This document shows positions 7,793 through 12,981 of a stretch of 12,981 nucleotides of DNA, piece by piece. The notes under the pieces are model-generated. The model was not told the DNA's origin. It saw nothing but the letters and a program-made list of their open reading frames with translations, and made no database searches. The position numbers and the translations under genes were made by a program. The DNA lies in the NCBI GenBank assembly GCA_030834765.1, contig JAUQXG010000258.1:1-12981 (forward strand). The letters run 5' to 3'. Each line of letters starts with the position of its first letter. Position 1 is the stretch's first letter. Source of the stretch: Lutispora sp. (lineage in GTDB: Bacteria; Bacillota; Clostridia; Lutisporales; Lutisporaceae).

Positions 7793-7820
7793 TATCTTAT
7801 GCCTTTAAATGACTGTATGT
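7793..7820 (-). promoter_or_regulatory. Possible sigma-K-type sporulation promoter of the collagen-like gene
   Basis: On the minus strand CATAAGATA (7801-7793) fits the sigma-K -10 pattern CATAnnnTA, and ACA (7820-7818) stands 16 bases upstream as the short -35. Start would be near 7785, giving a leader of about 60 bases before the GTG. This fits late mother-cell expression expected for an exosporium protein. The -35 is only three bases, so chance is possible. Confidence 0.45.
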
Positions 7821-7851
7821 ACCAATTTAACTCCAGGCATAATAGCTGTTA

Positions 7852-7908
7852 TCACATAATAAGTTGAGATACTTTAGACTCATCATCAGCAATCATAACA
7901 CTGTATAT
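7852..7908 (-). pseudogene. Relic of a response-regulator gene (receiver N-terminus)
   Basis: Reading the minus strand from 7908 gives IYSVMIADDESKVSQLIM and then TGA TAA. This is the opening of a two-component receiver domain: beta-1 'V(M/L)IADDE' with the paired acidic residues, then 'SKVxQLI' of helix 1, as in clostridial YesN/AraC-type regulators that start M-Y-K-V. Here the start position reads ATA instead of ATG, though a GGGGGG ribosome-like site stands about 6 bases before it. After the stops the same frame reads LLCLEL, resembling the 'LGLE(I/L)' segment of such regulators, so about 35 codons may be recognisable. The gene has lost its start, gained stops and lost everything downstream. 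The match is short, and I did not search a database. Confidence 0.5.
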
Positions 7909-7913
7909 ACAGT
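7900..7913. repeat. Perfect 14-base palindrome
   Basis: ACTGTATATACAGT reads the same on both strands. It lies between the fructokinase stop and the collagen-like gene and overlaps the start region of the response-regulator relic. It may be an operator or chance in AT-rich DNA. Confidence 0.4.
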
Positions 7914-8006
7914 CCCCCCTATTTGTACTGGTTAGATTAACAAACTGTATGGCTGTACCTAAGTTTTACCTGCGAAACGATGCAGCTTTTCCAACATATC
8001 ATTATG

Positions 8007-8948
8007 TTACATTCTTTTTAAAATATCTTCTTTAGATGGAATGGAAGGAATTCCGCCAAGGTTTTCAATGCATAATGAAGCCGCCGCATTTGAAAAGGAA
8101 AAAATCTCGCTCAACTCTTTAACTGTGAGTTCATTCACATTACAATTTTTTTGCAAAATTTGATGTATCGTTGCACCAAAGAAGCAATCTCCCGCTCCGG
8201 TAGTATCAACAACCTTGCTTTTATATCCTTTTATTACTCCCTGTCCGCTATTATGATAATAGAACGAACCGCCCTCCCCAAGTGTCACACATACAAGCTG
8301 AATTCCTTCTTCATACAGTCTTTCTGCGGATTTATAAATATCATTTTCACCTGTCAGCAACAGCGCCTCTTCTTGGGACACTTTAATAATATCAACATAC
8401 TTTAGCCCTGCTCTCATGCCATCTAAAGCTACTGCCTCAGATGACCATAGCGCCGGCCTATAATTTGGGTCATAGGTAATGAGTTTGCCTTTTTCCTTAG
8501 CATATTCAAGCATATCTAAAACAGTAGCCCTGATAGGCTCATTTGTAAATGAAAGGGAGCCAAAATGAAATGCTTTTGTCTTATCTAACAGAGTATAATT
8601 CACTTCCCGCTTCTCAAGCATAACATCTGCGCAGCCATGACGATAAAAGCTGAAGCTGCGATCTCCGCCTTCGTCCAGATGAACAAATGCTAATGTTGTA
8701 TTGTATTCTTCATCAAATATAAGCCCTGAAATATCAACATTTTGCATTTTTAAAACATTACCTAGACTAATTCCAAATTGATCCTTTCCGACTTTGCCAA
8801 TAAACGCTGTTTTAGAACCTAGTTTTTGTGCCATTGTCAGCATATTGCATGGTGCACCTCCTGGATTTTGTTTAAAAAGTGTACCAAACTCATTTTTTAT
8901 AGGGGTGAAGTCAATCAATAATTCTCCTACTGCAACAATATCAAACAT
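8007..8948 (-). CDS. Fructokinase, PfkB (ribokinase) family
   Basis: A 313-residue cytoplasmic sugar kinase, the usual family length. It should use ATP to phosphorylate a ketose, most likely fructose to fructose-6-phosphate. PfkB signature 1 is seen as NPGGAPCNMLTMAQKLG at 28-44 with the sugar-binding GG, and signature 2 as VVDTTGAGDCFFGA at 247-260 with the catalytic base Asp254 in the anion hole. DPNYRPALW at 160-168 is the motif common in fructokinases and 2-keto-3-deoxygluconate kinases. The ATG lies inside the end of the isomerase gene (8-base overlap 8941-8948), with AGGAGAG placed within the isomerase codons, so the two proteins are made together. The isomerase partner supports fructose or a mannose-derived ketose as substrate. 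2-keto-3-deoxygluconate or another ketose remains possible. No convincing terminator follows. Confidence 0.88.
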   Translation of the reverse strand: MFDIVAVGELLIDFTPIKNEFGTLFKQNPGGAPCNMLTMAQKLGSKTAFIGKVGKDQFGISLGNVLKMQNVDISGLIFDEEYNTTLAFVHLDEGGDRSFSFYRHGCADVMLEKREVNYTLLDKTKAFHFGSLSFTNEPIRATVLDMLEYAKEKGKLITYDPNYRPALWSSEAVALDGMRAGLKYVDIIKVSQEEALLLTGENDIYKSAERLYEEGIQLVCVTLGEGGSFYYHNSGQGVIKGYKSKVVDTTGAGDCFFGATIHQILQKNCNVNELTVKELSEIFSFSNAAASLCIENLGGIPSIPSKEDILKRM

Positions 8949-9639
8949 TTTGCTCTCCTAAAACTATATGATATTCATTACAAAGGGGGTGCAAAATTGG
9001 CTCATCCTCTTCAATCGTTGAAAACCTACTAACGTCTTCTGCATTAAAATTATCTGTGTTGTCATCATTAATAGAAGAGACTTCTCCACATACCAGATCC
9101 CCACAGCCTTCTTTGGCCCAAAACAAATGATATATATAGGGTCGTAACGTAATACTATTGCCAGGATAAATGTTGATCTCTTCACCTGCCCCAAAAGTAC
9201 AGGATACACCATCTAAATCAACGCTTACCGTTGACAAATAATCCACTTCACCATTTTCTAAAGAATGATATAATTTAATGGCTAAAACCCCACCAGCTCG
9301 ATTTATGATATCTTCTGTTTTACTTCTATGATAATGGATTGGAAGCCGCTGTCCTTCCTTCAAAATAATGAGCTTTTCTGCATAGGGAGTACCAATCCTA
9401 TTATCTTTTAAGGATCCATTTCTCAAAGTAAATAAGACCGCTCCTAATTCATTAAATCTATCTTTTCCATAATCCGTTATATCCCAACCCAACATAACTT
9501 CTTGAATGGTTGTTAAGTTTCTTTTACCTGATTTCCATTCCTCTAAAGGCCAATAACCAAAAGAGGGTAATTTGATATTGTTCTCTTCTAGCAAAGTCTT
9601 CGCTAGCTGTATTTCTCGATTAATTTGTGAACGCTTCAT
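8941..9639 (-). CDS. D-lyxose/D-mannose isomerase (cupin type)
   Basis: A 232-residue cupin metalloenzyme of the D-lyxose ketol-isomerase family (E. coli Z5688, Bacillus YdaE), which interconverts D-lyxose with D-xylulose and D-mannose with D-fructose. The opening MKRSQINREIQLAKTLLEEN and PSFGYWPLEEW are typical. The Mn-binding set is visible as His102, His104 and Glu109 (IHYHRSKTED) and His171 (PYIYHLFWAKEG), matching the known spacing in the E. coli enzyme. A longer ORF reaches 9699, but the added codons carry no ribosome site, while AGGAGGAGGT sits 6 bases before the ATG at 9639, so I choose that. It is driven by a TTGACC-N17-TAGAAT promoter and overlaps the fructokinase gene by 8 bases. 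Together they would feed mannose, or fructose from it, into glycolysis. No transporter or regulator is adjacent. Confidence 0.88.
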   Translation of the reverse strand: MKRSQINREIQLAKTLLEENNIKLPSFGYWPLEEWKSGKRNLTTIQEVMLGWDITDYGKDRFNELGAVLFTLRNGSLKDNRIGTPYAEKLIILKEGQRLPIHYHRSKTEDIINRAGGVLAIKLYHSLENGEVDYLSTVSVDLDGVSCTFGAGEEINIYPGNSITLRPYIYHLFWAKEGCGDLVCGEVSSINDDNTDNFNAEDVSRFSTIEEDEPILHPLCNEYHIVLGEQNV

Positions 9640-9644
9640 ATGTA

Positions 9645-9654
9645 ACCTCCTCCT
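9645..9654 (-). promoter_or_regulatory. Strong ribosome binding site that decides the isomerase start
   Basis: AGGAGGAGGT lies 6 bases before the ATG at 9639-9637, which excludes the longer reading that begins at 9699. Confidence 0.8.
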
Positions 9655-9717
9655 ATAATGTTTACAATATAGATAATAAGCTATTTTAATACTTACCATA
9701 TGTAACCAACTACCTAG

Positions 9718-9746
9718 ATTCTACCATCCTCTGATTTAAAGGTCAA
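9718..9746 (-). promoter_or_regulatory. Sigma-A promoter of the isomerase-fructokinase operon
   Basis: On the minus strand TTGACC (9746-9741), a 17-base spacer and TAGAAT (9723-9718) give a near-consensus promoter. Transcription would start near 9711, leaving a leader of about 70 bases. It lies directly after the preceding terminator. Confidence 0.8.
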
Positions 9747-9749
9747 AAA

Positions 9750-9789
9750 TTTAAAAACAGCTTTTTAGAAAATTTTCTCTAAAAAGCTG
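9750..9789 (-). terminator. Rho-independent terminator after the lipoprotein gene
   Basis: CAGCTTTTTAGA (9758-9769) and its exact inverse complement (9778-9789) form a 12-base stem with an 8-base loop. On the minus strand it is followed by TTTTTAAATTTTT. It starts about 16 bases after the lipoprotein stop. Confidence 0.88.
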
Positions 9790-9805
9790 CTTTTAAATTT
9801 CAATC

Positions 9806-10732
9806 TTAATTCAAATCATTCGCTTCCATAGGTTGAAGAGGCTTACTATTTAAAATATCTTCCACTTCTTCATATCCTTCAGGAAATGCATAATTATAAC
9901 GTGCTGGAAGTGCAAAAACATATTTAGAATTTCGACCAAGCTCACTTGGACCAATAGGTGCTGCGCCAATATGAAACTTATCCTGTTCTAATGCATTCCA
10001 TTGAGTAAGTGTAAATACCATTATGGGGATATCCTGCCGTGGATTTTGGGAAGTCCATTGAGGATGTCTGATGGAAATGATGGGACCAGCTTCAACAACC
10101 TTATCACTTTGTGTATTTCCCAAAGCCAAGCCCTCCCATTCATCAGATACGATCTCATAATCTTTCCAGGTCTCCGGCAAGAAAAAGCGGAAACCATATT
10201 GTGTATTTTCATAAGTGATTGAGTTGGTCTCTTGGTAAACGCCTAGGGTGACAGTGTCAATAAGCCAACGATTCTCAATCTTTTTTATGGTGAGAGTAAT
10301 CGGCAGCTTTGCGGCAACCCCGCCGCTTACCTTTTCCACGCTGGTTATTTCAATAATCTCGCCCATAACCTGGTACGTATCTTCTGATAATTTTTCAATG
10401 TCTAGGATCTCTATACGATCTGGCCATGGGCTTGAAAGCATTCGACCAGGAGCATTTTGAGGATTTTCCTGCCATTTTGCAAGAAGTGTAGGCGATACAA
10501 AGTCTCCGTAGTTCTCCTTCATACTTTCCATCACTATATCTTTAGGAGCTTGAAGCGAAACCGTTTGAAGTTTTTTGCCGAAATCTTCAACTAAACTCGC
10601 AACAGCTTTTTTATTGATTTCATTCGTTCTTTGTAACTCTTCTTTTAATTGAGCCTCGTCCTTTCTATTCATACAACCAAAGAGAGAAGCACTCATGGAT
10701 AAAATTAGCATCAACAATAGTATCTTTTTCAC
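9806..10732 (-). CDS. Lipoprotein of unknown function
   Basis: A 308-residue exported lipoprotein. The N-terminus MKKILLLMLILSMSASLFGC is a signal peptide with lipobox LFGC, so Cys20 should be lipidated and the protein anchored outside the membrane. Residues about 25-70 are a charged helix; about 70-165 contain an alpha+beta region (YGDFVSPTLLAKWQ; ITLTIKKIENRWLIDTVTLG) like NTF2/DUF4878-type domains of extracytoplasmic proteins; about 170-300 start YGFRFFLPETWKDYEI, the 'YGFsf.yPe.W' opening of PsbP-like domains, and contain ISIRHPQW, MVFTLTQW and a tyrosine-rich LPARYNYAFPEGYEE. The start is GTG at 10732, six bases after AGGAGGT, rather than the ATG at 10765. The gene stands alone between a weak upstream hairpin and a strong terminator. 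I cannot assign a function; stress or envelope maintenance is only a guess. Confidence 0.8.
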   Translation of the reverse strand: MKKILLLMLILSMSASLFGCMNRKDEAQLKEELQRTNEINKKAVASLVEDFGKKLQTVSLQAPKDIVMESMKENYGDFVSPTLLAKWQENPQNAPGRMLSSPWPDRIEILDIEKLSEDTYQVMGEIIEITSVEKVSGGVAAKLPITLTIKKIENRWLIDTVTLGVYQETNSITYENTQYGFRFFLPETWKDYEIVSDEWEGLALGNTQSDKVVEAGPIISIRHPQWTSQNPRQDIPIMVFTLTQWNALEQDKFHIGAAPIGPSELGRNSKYVFALPARYNYAFPEGYEEVEDILNSKPLQPMEANDLN

Positions 10733-10738
10733 ACTACT

Positions 10739-10745
10739 ACCTCCT
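10739..10745 (-). promoter_or_regulatory. Ribosome binding site that decides the lipoprotein start
   Basis: AGGAGGT lies 6 bases before a GTG (10732-10730) that opens a standard signal peptide. It falls inside the longer reading from 10765, which would place non-signal residues first. Confidence 0.85.
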
Positions 10746-10815
10746 AAATGAAGTTTTTCAAGCATCCATTTCTATAGACGTAAATGGCTCTCTATAGTTC
10801 CATTTCATATCTTTC

Positions 10816-10839
10816 AAAAGATTTTATATAAAATCTTTT
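10816..10839. repeat. Perfect 24-base palindrome over the end of the phosphotransferase gene
   Basis: The 24 bases, beginning AAAAGATTTTAT, are their own inverse complement. They include the last codons and stop of the phosphotransferase gene. As RNA this could fold into a hairpin of about 10 pairs with a 4-base loop, but the minus-strand flank is GAAAGATATG with no T-run, so it is at best a weak terminator or an operator for the lipoprotein gene downstream. Confidence 0.45.
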
Positions 10840-11825
10840 AAGAGATCTTCCATAAAATCTATTGAAAGATATTCTTTAATCTTTTTAAACGTATCCATAT
10901 TTTTAATCTCTTTATGAGGATCATGATATTCTACATAGGCATATGCACACCATGCTAAAGCCCTTAAATAGAGATAGGGTGTATATAGGTGGACTCTATC
11001 TCTTATATTCTTATGATTGCCGTTTAATCCTTCAATATAATATTCAAAAAAACTATTTCTTTCTTCCCTAGTAAACATATAGTTTGCCTTCCACAAAGTC
11101 GTGGTGGGTGCAATAAAGTGAGTTATATCCTGAGCTGGATCACTAATCACCGGTTTTTCCCAGTCAATCAAGTAGCTCTTGGGGCCAATAATAAAATTAT
11201 GAGAATTTACCTCTGTATTGTTTATAACATGCCAAGGTTCCTCAATAAAATATTTTTCTTTACTTCTATTGGCCTTTGCCCAGTTTAATAATCTTTCAAA
11301 AAAATGCTTCACTTCTTTATCAACAATTGTGCTGCTCCAAACATTTTCGAGGAGTCTTTCACCCTCTTTAATTCTATCTTGAAATATATTTTCTTCCACT
11401 ATAAAAGAATTCTCTTTCTTAATCTCTAATGAATGAATTTTAGAAAAAATGGAGGCAGCTTTCGTTAAATCTTTCCTGTAATCAAGAAAATTTCCTTCTA
11501 AAAACTCCATAATAAGTATGCCGCAATCAAAATATCCTAAAGAATCGTCTACGAAGAATACCCTTGGTGTCACCCCTGATATCTCTATATATTTTAGTGC
11601 ATTGTATTCATATCTTATTTGATTTTTAATTTGCAATTGGCTTCCGGTATTTACTCTAAATACATATTTATTGTCAGCTGACTCTAAAACAAAATTGATA
11701 TTGTATTCGCCCTGAGCCAGAAATATTACTTTTACATCCATGCTTAAATTAAGCTCCGAAAGGCTAGTTTTCCTATTTATATTTATATATTCTTTTATTT
11801 GTTGTATTAATTTTTCTTTAATCAA
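10824..11825 (-). CDS. Aminoglycoside/choline phosphotransferase-fold protein with altered catalytic loop
   Basis: A 333-residue protein of the APH/choline kinase fold. The N-lobe has FLAQGEYNINFVL (36-48, glycine loop equivalent) and KYVFRV; the hinge is ILIMEFLEG at 103-111; the C-lobe has the metal-binding LIDWEKP with Asp221 and a following DPAQDITHF typical of the family. The catalytic loop, usually H-G-D-x4-N, reads N203-T-E205-V-N-S-H-N210: the metal-binding Asn is kept but the base Asp is Glu and the His-Gly is lost. It may be slow, altered in substrate, or a non-catalytic partner. Drug resistance is unlikely to be its role. TTG at 11825 is chosen as start because GGAGG lies 7 bases before it; it overlaps the transferase gene by 8 bases. 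Operon context suggests it phosphorylates a sugar or headgroup made by the neighbours. Confidence 0.75.
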   Translation of the reverse strand: MIKEKLIQQIKEYININRKTSLSELNLSMDVKVIFLAQGEYNINFVLESADNKYVFRVNTGSQLQIKNQIRYEYNALKYIEISGVTPRVFFVDDSLGYFDCGILIMEFLEGNFLDYRKDLTKAASIFSKIHSLEIKKENSFIVEENIFQDRIKEGERLLENVWSSTIVDKEVKHFFERLLNWAKANRSKEKYFIEEPWHVINNTEVNSHNFIIGPKSYLIDWEKPVISDPAQDITHFIAPTTTLWKANYMFTREERNSFFEYYIEGLNGNHKNIRDRVHLYTPYLYLRALAWCAYAYVEYHDPHKEIKNMDTFKKIKEYLSIDFMEDLLKDFI

Positions 11826-12492
11826 TTGTTTCCCTCCATCTCCTAACAAATTCTGTTGTATATAAAGCCTTCATTTCTATATCATTTTCATGTTTCTTCA
11901 TAAATTCAAATAAATCTTCTTTTGTATCAATATCTCTGTATTTTGGTGCTAACCCTATTGATAATCCTAGATTATTTGCTATATCTACGGTAGATTCCAA
12001 CACTGACTTTTCTCCCCAATTCTTGCTTATATCAAATATTTTCTTATTTGGTTTTTTCATCCCAACCAGATAATATCCTCCATCATAAGAAGGTCCGAAG
12101 ATTAAGTCTTTATTTTCTAATATTCTAAAGGCTGTATTGATATCTTCCGCACTTAGATCTGGTATATCTGCACCTATTAAGATTACATTTTCATATCCAA
12201 TCGATAAAACATGCTTTATTGCATGATACATTTTTTCTCCTAAATCCTCCCCCTTTTGAGGGAAAGTTTTGATATAGCCAGGTATCATATCATCTATTAT
12301 TTTAAAAGAATTCTCTGGTGTATAAGTAAGATAGATCTCTACTTTATTTCTTACTTTTTTAAAAGTATGAAAGAGGTCCATTAAAAATGCAAGATGCAAG
12401 TCAGCACGTTCATAGCCTGACATAATATCCATTAATCTTGTTTTTGTCTGCCCTGGAATAGGAATCCTTGTCATGAGTATCAGTGCATTCAA
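11818..12492 (-). CDS. TIGR04282/DUF2064-type transferase
   Basis: A 224-residue GT-A-fold protein of the DUF2064/TIGR04282 family, related to nucleotidyl- and glycosyltransferases. Visible motifs are MNALILMTRIPIPGQTKTRL (nucleotide-binding opening with P-G-x-x-K-T-R-L at 13-20), GEDLGEKM near 81-88, GADIPDL at 107-113 (metal-binding region), GPSYDGGYYLVG at 133-144 and WGEKSVL. The family is named for arsenosugar biosynthesis because many members neighbour that pathway; its exact reaction is not settled. The start is TTG at 12492, one base after the stop of the preceding gene, with AGGTGAGG about 4 bases before it. The nearby ATG is out of frame, and the in-frame ATG at codon 7 would cut the conserved strand. 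Coupling to both neighbours is likely. No arsenic gene is visible in the window. Confidence 0.85.
   Translation of the reverse strand: MNALILMTRIPIPGQTKTRLMDIMSGYERADLHLAFLMDLFHTFKKVRNKVEIYLTYTPENSFKIIDDMIPGYIKTFPQKGEDLGEKMYHAIKHVLSIGYENVILIGADIPDLSAEDINTAFRILENKDLIFGPSYDGGYYLVGMKKPNKKIFDISKNWGEKSVLESTVDIANNLGLSIGLAPKYRDIDTKEDLFEFMKKHENDIEMKALYTTEFVRRWRETID
11833..11837 (-). promoter_or_regulatory. Ribosome binding site that decides the phosphotransferase start
   Basis: GGAGG stands 7 bases before the TTG at 11825-11823, whereas the TTG at 11849 that gives a longer reading has no such site. Confidence 0.55.
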
Positions 12493-12493
12493 A

Positions 12494-12981
12494 TTACCTC
12501 ACCTGCCTATATATTTCAGATAGCTTATCAATAGGTGTTCCTAAAACATATAAAATCTTTATTTTATGCATCTGCAGCAAGGTCTTTATTGGTCCCTTTT
12601 CTTTAAATCTTCTTGCAGAAGTGCCTATCTTTTGATCTAAGGTTTTCATCTTCCCTAGTTTATGGATTCTCTTAGATATATCCCAGTCCTCCATCAATTC
12701 CATATCCTTGTAGCCATTTAGTTTTTTGAATATATCCTTTCTCATAAATATTCCTTGATCTCCAAAAACTAATTTTAGATATTTGGCTCTTTTGTTGGAG
12801 GAATTAGCTACATATCTCATAAACCTTGTATCTAAATCATAGAAATATAACTTGAAAGAGCCTCCTATGTAGCCTTCTTCTATGGTTCTTCCTATGATAT
12901 CTACACTATTTTGCTCAACTTTTGAGTCAGCATGGACAAACCAAAGTATGTCACCTTTTGCAGCTTCGGCACCAAGATTCA
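12494..12981 (-). CDS. TIGR04283-type glycosyltransferase family 2, 3' part only
   Basis: The gene enters at the right edge; 162 codons are present and the N-terminus is outside. The first visible residues are NLGAEAAKGDILWFVHADSK, the conserved middle of TIGR04283 transferases with the HADS metal/nucleotide motif in place of DxD. Later come GGSFKLYFYD, GDQGIFMRKDIFKKLNGYKD and MEDWDISKRIHKLGK, where E-D is the likely catalytic acid motif. The end is a basic helix (LQMHKIKILYVLGTPIDKLS). An ATG at 12820 is internal and not the true start. The next gene follows after one base. TIGR04282 and TIGR04283 proteins commonly occur as a pair, so they probably act in one sugar-transfer step; the acceptor is unknown. 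Confidence 0.88.
   Translation of the reverse strand, partial: NLGAEAAKGDILWFVHADSKVEQNSVDIIGRTIEEGYIGGSFKLYFYDLDTRFMRYVANSSNKRAKYLKLVFGDQGIFMRKDIFKKLNGYKDMELMEDWDISKRIHKLGKMKTLDQKIGTSARRFKEKGPIKTLLQMHKIKILYVLGTPIDKLSEIYRQVR

Noticed and set aside
7900..7913. SOS box (LexA site) based on CTGT...ACAG
   Set aside because: The Gram-negative site has ten bases between CTG and CAG, here six, and Gram-positive LexA uses a GAAC-type site.
7914..8006. Terminator after the fructokinase gene
   Set aside because: Only a four-pair CTGC/GCAG stem without a T-run is visible.
10824..11825. Aminoglycoside resistance gene
   Set aside because: Only the fold matches. The catalytic HGD is altered, and the context is glycan or lipid synthesis rather than resistance or mobile DNA.
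12494..12820. A separate 108-residue gene at the right end
   Set aside because: The frame is open to the window edge and continues with conserved transferase sequence, so the ATG at 12820 is internal.

Overview
The window is AT-rich, and every gene I can support reads on the minus strand, so gene order below runs from high to low coordinates. Strong AGGAGG-type ribosome sites, a consensus CIRCE operator behind a TTGACG-N17-TATAAT promoter, a collagen-like spore-surface protein and a UvsE-type UV endonuclease all point to a low-GC, endospore-forming member of the Firmicutes, most likely a Clostridia species. I cannot name the genus from sequence alone. No tRNA, rRNA, CRISPR array or complete insertion sequence was seen.

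Right end (12981 to about 10824): a probable three-gene operon. A truncated family-2 glycosyltransferase of the TIGR04283 type is followed, with tight spacing and TTG starts, by a TIGR04282/DUF2064-type transferase and an aminoglycoside/choline-phosphotransferase-fold protein whose HGD catalytic motif is altered. Next comes an unassigned lipoprotein (10732 to 9806) closed by a strong terminator. A sigma-A promoter then drives a two-gene sugar unit: a D-lyxose/D-mannose-type cupin isomerase overlapping a PfkB fructokinase, which together could convert mannose to fructose to fructose-6-phosphate.

Middle (8006 to 4873): the gap downstream of the kinase holds a short relic of a response regulator and a sigma-K-like promoter. 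These precede a spore-surface protein built as a BclA-tip-like domain, a GAT/GDT collagen repeat and a beta-helix. It is followed by UvsE with an extra C-terminal domain, then a YegS/BmrU-type lipid kinase with non-canonical active-site motifs.

Left part (3942 to 1): a stress island. A sigma-A promoter overlapped by a perfect CIRCE drives a small coiled-coil stress protein (sll1863 type) and ribosomal protein L25/Ctc. After a terminator-like hairpin come two small membrane-protein genes (lmo0937 type and YggT), closed by a second terminator. The window ends in a tandem-domain glycosyltransferase coupled by an ATGA overlap to a gene that runs off the edge.

The points most worth a second look are the CIRCE placed on a non-chaperone operon, the domain order of the collagen-like protein, the UvsE fusion, the degenerate kinase active sites, and the response-regulator relic.
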